Program-made: the position numbers and the translations under genes
Source: Comamonadaceae bacterium
GTDB taxonomy: Bacteria; Pseudomonadota; Gammaproteobacteria; Burkholderiales; Burkholderiaceae_C
Length of the DNA: 64,000 bases
Assembly: GCA_027486755.1 (NCBI GenBank)
Contig: JAIXOM010000045.1
Coordinates: forward strand, 186,001-250,000
Reading direction: 5' to 3'
The notes under the pieces: model-generated
Database searches by the model: none
The model's input: only the letters and a program-made list of their open reading frames with translations
What the model was told of the DNA's origin: nothing
Shown here: piece by piece, positions 42,701 to 51,820 of the stretch
Numbering within the stretch: the first letter of the stretch is position 1
How the letters are laid out: each line of letters opens with the position of its first letter

Positions 42701-44471
42701 CGAGCGCGCCCGCTTGCCCCAGCAGGACCGGGCCCTCGCTCACGCCCGGGATGCGCGGAAGAACCAAGACATTGAGAAGTTGCATGTCCTCCGCAGCAGC
42801 AGCAATCAACGTGTTCTGCTCTGCCTTGCTGAGTTTCCCCCCCAGCAACTGCAAGTCCTTCACGATAGCCAGGCTTCTCCATAGATTAAGCGGGTGAATT
42901 GGCGAGAGTAGGACTTCTGTCACTTCGCCGTCACGTCGATAGACGTACAACTCGATCGATAGCAACCAGTGAATCAGCGTCTCAGTTTCGTCGCCGGCGT
43001 CGGCATACATCTGGCTGTAGCCCGCTTCTATCTGTTTGAGCAACTGATCGTATCCCGCAAGGTACCGCTCGGCTGCCGCAAATACCTCAGGTCTACCGGC
43101 AAGCACCGTCACGGGCGAGGTGGCCAACTCCCCCAAGTGCTTGAGCAGGTCATGTCTCGCCGAAGCAAGTGAGTTCGCAAGGTCGAGGGCCGTTGCAGGG
43201 GCAAGTTGAGCCTCTGTGAACTGCTGAAGCAGGCGCCTGAAGTGGTCAAACTCAAAGGGTTCAAAGGCCTTGAAAGCAGCGACTTCTGTAAGCGCTTCCA
43301 GACGATCGGACTCAATGTCGATCACCCCCCCCCAGTCAGACTCCGTAGACCTGGACTTCACCAGTAGGAGGATGGTCGACTTAACATCTACCACGGCTGT
43401 TGCGTCGATGCTTCCATCTCTACCGGGCATTACCACCGGCTCCGAGTCTACCGAGTGGTCATCATCTTCTGCGCGGTCAACAAGTTGATGCACCCCGTCT
43501 GCAAGGTCCGTAAGTTTGTCCTTCCTGCCTTCCAGCAAGAGTTCAGCCACCAGGGATTCGACGGCCACCTTCACGGGGCCGCGATCGTCGCCGCTGCCTC
43601 CACCTTTGCTGCCTTCATCGCGGTCGACCTTGCCGCGCCATAGAGTCTGTACATCGGCTAGTTCGATTCCCGCAAGTTCATCAGTGCTGCGATGGTTGAT
43701 CTGGCCGATCCGCCTACGGAGCCCGTTGAACTTCTTTTTTGTCACGCCTTCCAGGTTGCGGCAAAAATTTGACATCCGGTCGAGATCTTCCGGGGATGCA
43801 TTGCAAACCTGCGTCAGGACGGTTGCGTTCTGCTTCAACCGCTTTAGGATGCGACTCTCCGTCCCCTCTTCGGTAAGATACATATCGGGAAACAGCCCCA
43901 GCGCATAAAGAGACGCGGATGCTTTCACCGACCGTTCAGCGGGGTTGAATTGGTCGAGCGTCTGTGCAAAGGTCACAATTGATCGCAGCGAGAGGCCGGG
44001 ACCACGGGATGAACTCAGCGCATCCCAGAGTGTGCGAAGCCAGATCACTTCGGCCTTGTCCCGCGCCTGCGAGCACATCCGGTCGATTAGGTGCTGCTCA
44101 GATAGCAGCGTGAACTCCTTTAGAGAGCCCGCCTTGTTCAACTGCCCGTTGGCAATGACAAAGATAGTCTTGAGCCGCTGATTCCGCCACTGTACGGCGA
44201 CTTCCTCGTCCGCGGTCACATAGTCCCGAAGCTTGGGATAGGCCTCAGCGAAAGCCTCTATTGCTGCATGCTCACCAATCAGCGCGACACGGACGCGCTT
44301 CTTCGCTGCCGTCAACAAGGAGGCGAGTTTCCCGATAAAGTAACCTTTATCAAAGGCGCCAATGTCCTGGGCCAGTACTCCGTACTCGTTGTGCTGATAA
44401 GCAGCCTCGATCGCCGAAAGTACCAGATCAGCCGTTTTTTGCTGAATTAGCAGATTTAATTCTTTAGACAT
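39759..44471 (-). CDS. DptH-like HerA-type ATPase with PD-(D/E)XK-like motif (1570 aa)
   Basis: Third gene of the putative defence operon. The N-terminal 900 residues are not recognised. A nuclease-like motif follows: D952 in RADLIGIREEGG and E969-V-K971 in IDVIEVKAHDEG, the spacing of a PD-(D/E)XK active site. After a disordered Ser/Glu/Pro segment (about 1100-1200), a HerA/FtsK ATPase starts: GASGSGKTET with K1241, LDFHGDVKFP, FVVIDEAK with D1463-E1464, and a late Arg-rich sensor. Size, domain order and third place after DptF- and DptG-like genes match DptH, the ATPase of phosphorothioation-linked restriction. No dnd genes are present. The ATG overlaps the previous gene by eight bases. An unrelated HerA-nuclease system is the alternative. 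Confidence 0.75.
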   Translation of the reverse strand: MSKELNLLIQQKTADLVLSAIEAAYQHNEYGVLAQDIGAFDKGYFIGKLASLLTAAKKRVRVALIGEHAAIEAFAEAYPKLRDYVTADEEVAVQWRNQRLKTIFVIANGQLNKAGSLKEFTLLSEQHLIDRMCSQARDKAEVIWLRTLWDALSSSRGPGLSLRSIVTFAQTLDQFNPAERSVKASASLYALGLFPDMYLTEEGTESRILKRLKQNATVLTQVCNASPEDLDRMSNFCRNLEGVTKKKFNGLRRRIGQINHRSTDELAGIELADVQTLWRGKVDRDEGSKGGGSGDDRGPVKVAVESLVAELLLEGRKDKLTDLADGVHQLVDRAEDDDHSVDSEPVVMPGRDGSIDATAVVDVKSTILLLVKSRSTESDWGGVIDIESDRLEALTEVAAFKAFEPFEFDHFRRLLQQFTEAQLAPATALDLANSLASARHDLLKHLGELATSPVTVLAGRPEVFAAAERYLAGYDQLLKQIEAGYSQMYADAGDETETLIHWLLSIELYVYRRDGEVTEVLLSPIHPLNLWRSLAIVKDLQLLGGKLSKAEQNTLIAAAAEDMQLLNVLVLPRIPGVSEGPVLLGQAGALDHLPLFKESPRGVLEPDGLRTVAYLSSLIAQLRPFVRPGLQILFVNAPRPGKLLEEVLSELALDDSSTEETFWGVHFRFRYTLADTKGWSGELDDLDDQVKDQLKTGQDLGLISLSVRSELTGWDELLKELNEVPSHLTVVFDPFEVRTTLVARAGLHDMSPWMPSCEYRYNRLKKQIVIVPIAEEEVFATYFSAAKLVHRELKQSTATHQPQVAQVRTWLDLLAASSTWTVIADPHRVLIPRLAESEVIDRRIERSRQLTTFGRDLTPFVRKLDGQLRRTHFIAEQQTLEELIRDLVAMEPNGILGLVGGDKGKHVKGALGKLIAMRWYRRMEPSGLSVSLDTQNASRWLSAGATSGERADLIGIREEGGELKIDVIEVKAHDEGVPYTVSNGIAAGHAVDQILATLHALAEVFGGQDSPLAKPRREVLREHLYTALMRDLNPEYIERWHALLNDLFSGSIPVKLSGRLIHVRLASVASTATAVVTSATGIPLEINTISAGDVGLMLSPTKLEDANEVRPLPAGFSASTTEAALEPRLALDLLQKRVRHEGPGAQNEQDGDANRRSEDYGPVAHGGASPLPTPKSDEGEETTDEAIPNRKAEEVGDKRPGPTALEIPLGQEINTKTDIAWAPGKQSNGFFLILGASGSGKTETLKVLGNGISEFGTPVLVLDFHGDVKFPGQDSVLLSSGTSSTVGLNPMELDSHSAEETGLYDQRKVIRDMIRNAVPALGHRQGSILRDAIEEAYTSRGFNDADASTWRLAPPTFSDVVAILSSWAEDDSKKSQRSSIEGCISAVQEIFEHPIFQRSQHVSVEDILGRSIRLDLSRLSDEVRYITAETLLRKIFRVLRLKGPIPVQPQSDHERFRLFVVIDEAKILSTGGGDPDSPDRVLNLLFTEARKFGLGMILASQMSDHFGSEVKANSATWLVMKPMDIREARRNAPNVQMEPEALTALRGKGDGYFRDRTSPKARRIQVKSLP

Positions 44472-45954
44472 GCGTTGTCTCCAGGAGGCCTACAACAGCC
44501 ACGCTATCGGCTAACCTCCTTGCCAGGCCCAACGATTCCAGTCGGTCAAGGAAGCGTTCGCTGTTTTCGCGCAACGCCTTTGCTGGCACGTTCGCGCCCC
44601 CGCCCGCCAGAAGATCAGCATCACCAGCGCGCCCCCCTACGACGATCGACCAACGATCGCAAAATTGGTCCAGAAAGTCTCGGTACTCAACCGGCGGAAG
44701 TTGGACATTTACCGTTGCCATGACCAGGACCTCCAGGGTTCGATCAGAGGGGTTCAGTCGCTTAAACGGATTCTTTTGCAGTGGGTACAGGAACCCGCTG
44801 CGTATCCCGAGCATGCGCAGATAGCCATCAAGACCACGCCGCTGATTGCCTTCAATCTCGCGCAGCAATTCGTCGCATACCTCCCGTCGGATCTCCTGAG
44901 GATCTTCCGCTCCTGAGGTGGCGTCCTTGATCCGCCGCGCCAGTTTGCCGCGACTGTCGAGGGGCGCTTGACTCACCGACTCAAGCAGCACGTTGATTGC
45001 ACCGATAGGATCAACCTCCCAATTCGAATAACCCTGCGCCAGCAGTTCACTGATCACAATGCCGAGGTACTCCGAAGCGTCCTTGATGAGTTGCGCAACA
45101 CATCGCGTGCTGGCCTGTGCCACCGGCGAGAAATGCTCCCCAGAGGCATCAAGCAGGAGAAAGCGGCGCTCAAGCCCTGCCCGCTCGAAAGGGCGCGTAC
45201 TGGCATGCATGAAGACGGATAGCCCCGCCAGCAGAACGATGCGCTGGAGGGTCGCAATCGGGTTAGGGTTCAGTTTTCGCTCGTAGGCGGCAAGGTCTTG
45301 AGCCGCCCGTCGCAACTCGGTCTCTATCACCGAGAAACCTTCGGACATATCTTCCGAATGGTTGTCCGCCGCAGCCTTCTTTTCGCGCGTGCTATCTACT
45401 AGTGGCGCCAGCAGTGCGGAAATGTCATCCATGTCCGCTGCTTTCTTGTGCGGATCAGTCAGTTCGGACAGCAGGTTGAGGATGTCCAATCGCTCTTCCC
45501 CACGTCCGCCCCAGAGCCGATGAACGAATGACCCCGCGCCGTCATCGGACGGGTCGCCCGTGACCGTAAGCGCAGTCGGAGAGGAAAACGACGACATGTC
45601 CGGTGAGTTACCAAAAGCTGCTCCATCGGCACCGAGCAACGACCGAATCAGCGGGAGAACCTTAGTCATGAGTGCAGAGGTTCTGACATCAGTGACTTGC
45701 CCAAGCGCTCCCCAACGTTCTTTTTGCGTTGTAATCAATGCCTGCGCTGCAGCGACACGCTGCTCAATACTGTTCTTTCGGTGCGTCGCAATAAAGAGTT
45801 GCTCCAGTACCCCCATGCGACCCACGCACTGATGCTCTGCCCGCATCAACGCGTTGGCTATATTTACGGGCTTGATCTTTGTTGCCTCCATAGTGCGGTA
45901 GCCGTGCCGCCTATGGAGTTCGTCGCTGAGGGCTTTTCGAAGTGCTTGACTCAT
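44464..45954 (-). CDS. DptG-like protein (496 aa), middle gene of the defence operon
   Basis: No catalytic motif is visible. The body is helical and its C-terminal about 110 residues (RTLEVLVMATVNVQLPPVEYRDFLDQF, then ENSERFLDRLESLGLARRLADSVAVVGLL) resemble a winged-helix domain such as the one that ends DptG. The position, between a DptF-like ATPase and a DptH-like HerA ATPase in the same order as dptF-dptG-dptH, is the main reason for the label. It starts seven bases after the previous stop and overlaps the next start by eight, so the three proteins are probably made together as a complex. Confidence 0.55.
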   Translation of the reverse strand: MSQALRKALSDELHRRHGYRTMEATKIKPVNIANALMRAEHQCVGRMGVLEQLFIATHRKNSIEQRVAAAQALITTQKERWGALGQVTDVRTSALMTKVLPLIRSLLGADGAAFGNSPDMSSFSSPTALTVTGDPSDDGAGSFVHRLWGGRGEERLDILNLLSELTDPHKKAADMDDISALLAPLVDSTREKKAAADNHSEDMSEGFSVIETELRRAAQDLAAYERKLNPNPIATLQRIVLLAGLSVFMHASTRPFERAGLERRFLLLDASGEHFSPVAQASTRCVAQLIKDASEYLGIVISELLAQGYSNWEVDPIGAINVLLESVSQAPLDSRGKLARRIKDATSGAEDPQEIRREVCDELLREIEGNQRRGLDGYLRMLGIRSGFLYPLQKNPFKRLNPSDRTLEVLVMATVNVQLPPVEYRDFLDQFCDRWSIVVGGRAGDADLLAGGGANVPAKALRENSERFLDRLESLGLARRLADSVAVVGLLETTHV

Positions 45955-45961
45955 GTTTAAC

Positions 45962-48900
45962 TCAATTCGCCGAGTCGTAACGACGGTTAACTAGATCGAC
46001 CGTGACGGCCGTGCGAAGTTCACTCAGTGGATCAAGGACTTCGATCTTGCGCACGTCTGGGCTCCGATCTCCGTACTGCGAAAGCGCGTCATTGAATTGA
46101 ATGAGCCTGCGGGTCGTAGGCGTTTGACTGTCCGAGAAGGCCCCATGCATGAGTCCTTCAATTAACTCCGGATCTACGACTAGACGGGCGTATCGAGGAT
46201 CGTCAGCCGACGCCAACAGAAGATGCGTTACCGGCTGACGGCCAAAGGCTCGCCGCAGTACTGGCGAAAGTTGCGGTCGGTACAGGCGCAGGCGCATCCG
46301 ATTGACGATTAGACCCGACACCAGTACGTGCGTGCGGCGCCGAGGCTGATATGTCAATTTGGTCCACAGTCGCAGTGCGTCGTCACGTGGGTCTACTGAT
46401 CTATTCCACCACCCGTTGATCATCTTGACGAGCAGCCCAAGACGAATTGCCCCCGGGGTCAGAATGTCCTGCAGTTTTACGAAGCGCGCGTTTGCTTCGG
46501 AGAAGTCGAGCAGGCGACCCTCGGGGTGTTCAAAATACCAGCGCCGCTTTAACTGTCCAAACTCATTGGTCGCTGATCGGTTCTCTTGCTCGCTGATCTC
46601 GTCAAGATTGCGCTGCTCGATAGGCATGATTTCGTGACCCGCGAAGTCTCCGGGGACGAAGCGGCCACGCCAGAGGTCCTCATCTACCTTGGCACTGGTT
46701 TGCTTGATCGGATCGAGTCCAGCATTAAGAAGTTCAAAGACTGTCCCCTCGCCCTCAAACGCGTTCCAATAGTAACGAACCTCCTCGCTTGTTCCGGCCT
46801 GGCGCAGTTCCTCGCAGGACCTACCTGCGAACAGGCAGTAGGAGAGAAATGCTAGCGCCTCTCGGAAGGTGACCTTTCGGCCCGCCCTCCCTGCTCCTGA
46901 CAGCAACTTGATCATTCGCTCGCGCGGCAATGCCTCTCGTAGCATCTTCCGGTTGTAGGTCACTGCGCATTCAGGGCGGGCTGGGCACGAGGTACAAGAT
47001 TCGTACCAACCGTCGTCCGTCAACTTCGAAATCATGCTTCCGACCAACTGGTCGGAGAGAACTTGGCGATGACTGAGATCGATAATCACGGTCTCACCAG
47101 GGGCCGCCTTGAATCCCTCCCCGTCTTCGTCGAAGTCTTGCTCCAGCGGTTGGTACGAAACCAACCGCAGCAGTTGTTCCCTTACTCCTTCAAGCCATGG
47201 GTGAGTGGCTCGGTATTGCCTCACTAGGTCGACCAGTGGCCCCTCATTGATCGCGATGCAGAACGGTCGATTAGAGTCGCGCGCCGCCTGCCATCGCTCA
47301 AGAATGACCTGATAGGCCAACTCACTGGCGTCGGTGACGACATCCGCATCCTTGAGTTCCTTCTCCATCAGCCGGATTGCGTGCGTTTTTCCGTCACCGG
47401 CATTGCCGGTAATGACGATCGAACCCCCGGCGCGGACAACCTTACGAACTACATCGTCAAGGTTGGTCTTAATGTTCAAATCCCTAAGGCGTGCGACGAC
47501 CACGTGATCAGCGAACGCCGTCTCATTTCGGTACAGCAGTCTAATGAAGCGGATCTTCTCGTCCTCTCGAACATCGATCGACATCTTCAAGTCCTCCCCG
47601 GTCAAATTAAACGGTAGTATTCGCTGCGGATGATCACTCGAAGCCCGCGTTGGAATCAAACGACTGACTCGCTCACCCAGCGGTGTGGACTCAGTCACGG
47701 CCCGCATGGCCGGTTCGTGACTCAAGCGCCCCAGTAACCAACGCCTTGTCCAGAAGTCAACAATTTCGGGCTCTGTCTGATTTGCTGTCAGCGGCAGTAC
47801 ATACTTAGGTGTATTGTCGATGCCCAGCAGGACTCGTCGTGCGTTCGCCGCAAGGTGAACTCCGTATACGATGCGAGGGCTACCATGCTGCAGCAGATTC
47901 GACTGGTTTAGCCCGAGCGCAGTGAAGCCCTCGCGGAGTTGGCGGAGTTTGGGGCTTTGACCCTCTCCAAATACAAAGTTGACGTTACGAAATCCATTTG
48001 CCAACTCAGCGATAGCCGCCAGCCCGCGCTCAGTATCTGCAGATAAGTTTGGGGAACCATACCCGAATGTCCGACCTAACTGGTCATAGCAAATATCACC
48101 TGTAGAACCCTGGATGCAACCAGCCGGGAGGCGTACGCGGTTGTACTGAGAGGAGTGATCGGTATAAAGGCTTGTGGTGCCGAGAAAAACGAGACCTGGG
48201 TCTTTGACGATCGGCCGTCCCGCCATTTTGCTTGCGATTATGCTCACTACGTCTGAATATCGTTGGTTGTAGTCGTTCACAACCCGCGGACTCATCATCA
48301 GTAAGCATACGAGTTTTCCGCCAAGGAGATGGTTGTATGGCGCAACTGCGCCGCATACGGTGATCTCCATCATGCTAGTCGCTGAGTAGCGCTTCTTGAG
48401 TTGCTTGAGTACCGTTGCCAGAGCCCAGGCACCATCTTCAGTCAATGCAAGTTTCGCCAAGTCAAGCGTCTTGCTGGCTGAGATGATTCTGTAGGCCCGG
48501 AGGACCTCTCGCATCGCGCGTGCCCTCTTGCGGCGGAAGAGCGGGGTTGTGGCAGCAGCGATTAGTTCCTGTTCGCTAAGTTCCTCATGTTTTTTTGGTA
48601 CGTAGTCGTCGTCATCAAACCGAAGCGTGTCTTCTCGATTCCTCGACTCGTCTTGCTCGATCACAGCCAGGCGGCTGAGCGCGTCATCGTTAGCATCCGC
48701 CTCAATGCTTCCGGTGAGAGGGAGGTCTCCCGAGAAGATCTGCTCGTAATCTTCGCGCAACCGCCGCAGGAATCCGGTGAGGAGTTCATGGCCCTCCACT
48801 GCGCCTGCCTGATGAAGTTTCAATAGCCCTTCTAAGGTCCACCCAAGGGTCTCATCACGCGGCGTAAGTTGCATCACCGTATTGCCCAGCGCCGCAATGC

Positions 48901-49636
48901 CCATTACCGGGTGATTCGGTTGAGCAGCATCTCGCACAAGATAAAACAGATTGCGTCCGGGCGAAGTGCGGTAGCGGGTACTCCAACTGTGTCGGAAGTA
49001 GCGCCAGATATCGATTAGCCGGATGTTCGTGAACTGGTCGCGATCGTCGCTAACCAACTGCAAGTAGGGTTGGCAAACCGACTTAATCGCCCCAAGGCGA
49101 TCCACCTCTGGCATGGAAAGTACTCGGCTCAGTTGCTCCTGCAACCGACGCCCGTCTGCGATCAGATTCGTGACTGGTTTGCAAGATGAGGAGCGGTTAG
49201 GCAACTCCAGCGAATAAATGAAGCGCTTGTTGGAGTCTTCAGCGAGTTGGTTGTCGCGCGCGTACAGCAGTTGTCTGCGAATCTGCTCTTTCCGCTCCGA
49301 AGGGCGGCCCGAAGTTTGCGGTCGCACATAGATGTGGTGCCCGGTGATCCGGGATTCCCACCCTATCAGCAGAAGGTCTCGCAGGAGCGCCGCAGATACG
49401 TGAGCACGAAGTCCTGGCGATGTTTGGAGATCCTGACCTGCCGCGAACTCCGAAAGCCGCAGCACCGCCTCATCCTGAGGTAGTTTCGCAATGCTACGGA
49501 GTTTGGCGTAAACCGCGCCGTTATCGCCAACTTCTGGATTAAATAGGCGCCACTCATCGTTTGCAGCCCCACCTGCGGAAACTGCCGGCTTATTCGCTAC
49601 CGACTCTTTTGCGGGTGACTCTTTAGCGACTTGCAC
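45962..49636 (-). CDS. DruA (DUF4338)-DptF-like ATPase fusion protein (1224 aa)
   Basis: Starts at GTG 49636, just after an in-frame stop. Residues about 75-640 read as the whole Druantia DruA/DUF4338 protein: RRQLLYARDNQL, RLIDIWRYFRHSW, SPGRNLFYLVRDAAQPNHPVMGIAALG, VCGAVAPYNHLLGGKLVCLLM (about 424-445), and GTTSLYTDHSSQYNRV. From about 690 a P-loop ATPase like DptF follows: GNAGDGKTH with K750, a Walker-B-like FCIAINEGP, and a probable zinc knuckle CTSCPARPEC (about 875). DruA normally sits with druBCDE or druE; DptF with dptGH. A single chain joining both is unusual and forms the first gene of a three-gene operon. Confidence 0.8.
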   Translation of the reverse strand: MQVAKESPAKESVANKPAVSAGGAANDEWRLFNPEVGDNGAVYAKLRSIAKLPQDEAVLRLSEFAAGQDLQTSPGLRAHVSAALLRDLLLIGWESRITGHHIYVRPQTSGRPSERKEQIRRQLLYARDNQLAEDSNKRFIYSLELPNRSSSCKPVTNLIADGRRLQEQLSRVLSMPEVDRLGAIKSVCQPYLQLVSDDRDQFTNIRLIDIWRYFRHSWSTRYRTSPGRNLFYLVRDAAQPNHPVMGIAALGNTVMQLTPRDETLGWTLEGLLKLHQAGAVEGHELLTGFLRRLREDYEQIFSGDLPLTGSIEADANDDALSRLAVIEQDESRNREDTLRFDDDDYVPKKHEELSEQELIAAATTPLFRRKRARAMREVLRAYRIISASKTLDLAKLALTEDGAWALATVLKQLKKRYSATSMMEITVCGAVAPYNHLLGGKLVCLLMMSPRVVNDYNQRYSDVVSIIASKMAGRPIVKDPGLVFLGTTSLYTDHSSQYNRVRLPAGCIQGSTGDICYDQLGRTFGYGSPNLSADTERGLAAIAELANGFRNVNFVFGEGQSPKLRQLREGFTALGLNQSNLLQHGSPRIVYGVHLAANARRVLLGIDNTPKYVLPLTANQTEPEIVDFWTRRWLLGRLSHEPAMRAVTESTPLGERVSRLIPTRASSDHPQRILPFNLTGEDLKMSIDVREDEKIRFIRLLYRNETAFADHVVVARLRDLNIKTNLDDVVRKVVRAGGSIVITGNAGDGKTHAIRLMEKELKDADVVTDASELAYQVILERWQAARDSNRPFCIAINEGPLVDLVRQYRATHPWLEGVREQLLRLVSYQPLEQDFDEDGEGFKAAPGETVIIDLSHRQVLSDQLVGSMISKLTDDGWYESCTSCPARPECAVTYNRKMLREALPRERMIKLLSGAGRAGRKVTFREALAFLSYCLFAGRSCEELRQAGTSEEVRYYWNAFEGEGTVFELLNAGLDPIKQTSAKVDEDLWRGRFVPGDFAGHEIMPIEQRNLDEISEQENRSATNEFGQLKRRWYFEHPEGRLLDFSEANARFVKLQDILTPGAIRLGLLVKMINGWWNRSVDPRDDALRLWTKLTYQPRRRTHVLVSGLIVNRMRLRLYRPQLSPVLRRAFGRQPVTHLLLASADDPRYARLVVDPELIEGLMHGAFSDSQTPTTRRLIQFNDALSQYGDRSPDVRKIEVLDPLSELRTAVTVDLVNRRYDSAN

Positions 49637-50400
49637 GGGCGGGGTAAGACATCAAGAACGGGCGGAATAGAAGGAGTTAACTTTGAGCGATAGCATCTTC
49701 AGCCTCGTCAAGGTGATAGAGGCCAACCTCACGGGCGAAACCTAGCAGTCAGTTTAAGGCCTAAAGGTTGGTAATCCGGACAGTCGCGGGCCGTCGACAC
49801 GTGGCTGCGAGACTTTGAATCACTTTCAGGGCGCTGACTTAATCCTGGATATCGGACCACGGGTTCTCCCGGTTGGTACCGCTTCGAGTGGCCAGCGTCT
49901 CTAGTTGGCCCGCTCGTAAGCAGTTCAGGCGGCTGTTGGCGACGGAATTGGCATTCCCGGCGCCCGACTGACCCTGCACGGCCAAGCTGTTGGCTCGCTC
50001 CAAATGCCCGAACATAGACACCTGCTTCTGGCTGTACGGCACGGGAATGCATAGCCCTGTCCCCCATTCGTATCCCCCCGGCTGCACTTGCCGAGATCGA
50101 GAGACTTCTTTGCGCCAACGGCTTAGGGGGCGTCTGCCAAATCGAAGGCGCGCGGTACCAGTGTGAGCACTCCTTTGGAGAGTAGGCCCCCGAAGGTCGT
50201 CGAAGCCTTCAGCCGCAAGTTGGCCTTGCGAACACTCTTTTCTTGCCGCGCACGTACCACACGCTCGACGAAGACCTTGATCATTGAGTTGGTGGTCTTG
50301 ATTGGACGAATTGCCGTGACTCATATCGCAACAGGGGAACAGGACGGAGAACAAGATGGCTGGTCGATCTTAGCGCACGGTGGGGCCCAAAACTCTACAC
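49637..50400. other. Upstream of the defence operon; degenerate sequence
   Basis: About 760 bp. The first 100 bp should hold the promoter of the DruA-DptF gene, but no convincing -35/-10 pair was seen. Beyond that, frames on both strands are short and interrupted. The minus strand contains stretches that look coding in composition with shifts and stops, so this is probably gene debris. Confidence 0.4.
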
Positions 50401-50559
50401 GGTCAGCGCTTCGTGACACGGCGACAGGCCAAAGACGAAGTCATCGACTGGCTGCTCTGGTACAACCAGACCCGATTGCACTCGACGCTGGCCTATGTCA
50501 CCCCAGTGCGGTTCGAGCAAGACTGGCTTGCCGCTCAGGCAAGGCAAGTCAATTCGTAA
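50401..50559 (+). pseudogene. 3' fragment of an IS3-family transposase (OrfB)
   Basis: A 52-codon piece ending in TAA reads QRFVTRRQAKDEVIDWLLWY, then NQTRLHSTLAYVTPVRFEQD and WLAAQA. This is the C-terminal end of the rve integrase core of IS3-family OrfB (motif YN-x-x-R-x-H-S-x-L-x-Y-x-x-P). The catalytic DDE part and both ends of the element are missing. Confidence 0.88.
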
Positions 50560-51820
50560 ATCGGTTACGGGGTGCGGAATTCAGAGGCAAGGTCAGTTGG
50601 CGCCCCAAGGGCATTCCTCGCACTCACCGTTTGTTGTGCAACCAAACAGGAGTGTGCTGGTAACTTTCACTGACGGACCCGGAGGCACTTTCGAGTCTTG
50701 CTTCAGGACCCTCAGGCCGAGATCCGCAGTGCTCATGCCTTGGAAGACCTGTTAGCCCGCAAGATCCATCCGTTCTTGCAACCAGTCCAAGTAAAGCGCC
50801 TCTAGGGGCCCCGGTTCTTGAGCCCGCGGAGATTCATGACCAAGTTGCCAGCCCCGGCAGCCTGAAAAAGCGGGCCGAACAGGAGGGTGTCGTGATAGGT
50901 CGGGCGAAGTTTTATTGGCATTGATTCGCAGTGCCGACTTAGAACCGTATCGGCCGGAAGGTTACGCGGCCCTTAATCGCAGGTGCGTTGCTCCCAAGGC
51001 CTCCAGCATCCGCGACTTCGCTGGCAATTTCCGGCCAAGGCTTGAAGACTGCGCAGGGGTGCGCAAGCCGCCAGGGCTTGGGCACCGATCGCCTCATGGC
51101 TGCAGCCGACATGCGGGCCGCCAACCCCTGACAAGGTGCGGGAACCCGGCTTCTCAGCAAATCCGGCTGGGGTGATTTGCCCTGCTCACTTGGTGCGCTA
51201 TGCAAGATGAGGGCTGCCATGTGATCGACCCAACAGGAGGCGCCCCCTAGGCCGGCTTCGTCGCTCAAATGGTCGGCCCCGAGCAATTCACCCTCCCGCC
51301 TCCAGCCATATAAACCCGGTCTTACGCCAGTAACACTGACCTCAGTGCCGAACACCGTCCAGGTTATTGACGCAAGCGCATTCGGTCGTATTACAATTAT
51401 TTAAAATATAACGACATAAAATCTGGAGGGGGAGAATGGAACGCGTTGACTGCGCCGGCGGCCACCGCTTGAAGACAACAGTGCAGGTTGTACTCGACCC
51501 AACCCAATGCCGCGTTGACCAGTTCCCTTTCGATCCTATTAACGGAGCAGTTACTCATACGAGACGGATGACAGATGGATTGTGCTCGCCACCCTCTATG
51601 CCGTGATGGATGAGCGAGCCATACCAATATCTACAACCGCCACTTCTTGAAGCAAGTACCACACCTTTCGGACACAACGGATTGACTGGTTGGTCTTGAA
51701 GAGCACCTGATCTCGTGTAAGGAGCGGTGACGGGTTGGCCATGCGTTGATGCTATCGGCTTGCTAGATACAAAATCATGGCATAAGATTATCTTCGTTCA
51801 ATGATTTAAAGAAGGCTGCT
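50560..51820. other. Non-coding or degenerate stretch
   Basis: About 1.26 kb with only short frames. One possible gene tail (50698 to about 50805, plus strand) reads LLQDPQAEIRSAHALEDLLA and stops; its source is unknown. From about 51,380 the sequence turns AT-rich (TATTACAATTATTTAAAATATAA-type bases near 51,390-51,412) and leads into AT-rich cargo genes. No intact gene is supported. Confidence 0.4.

Noticed and set aside
39759..49636. Canonical Druantia or canonical DndFGH system
   Set aside because: No DruE-type helicase and no DruB/C/D; no DndB-E partners; the first gene is a fusion not expected in either.
49839..50354. 171-codon minus-strand frame upstream of the defence operon
   Set aside because: Composition looks like a frameshifted remnant (Arg/Ser/Gly-rich, no domain); neighbouring frames also look partly coding, so it is treated as debris.
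51397..51627. 76-codon minus-strand frame
   Set aside because: Partly plausible composition but no start signal or recognised family; could be a gene fragment.
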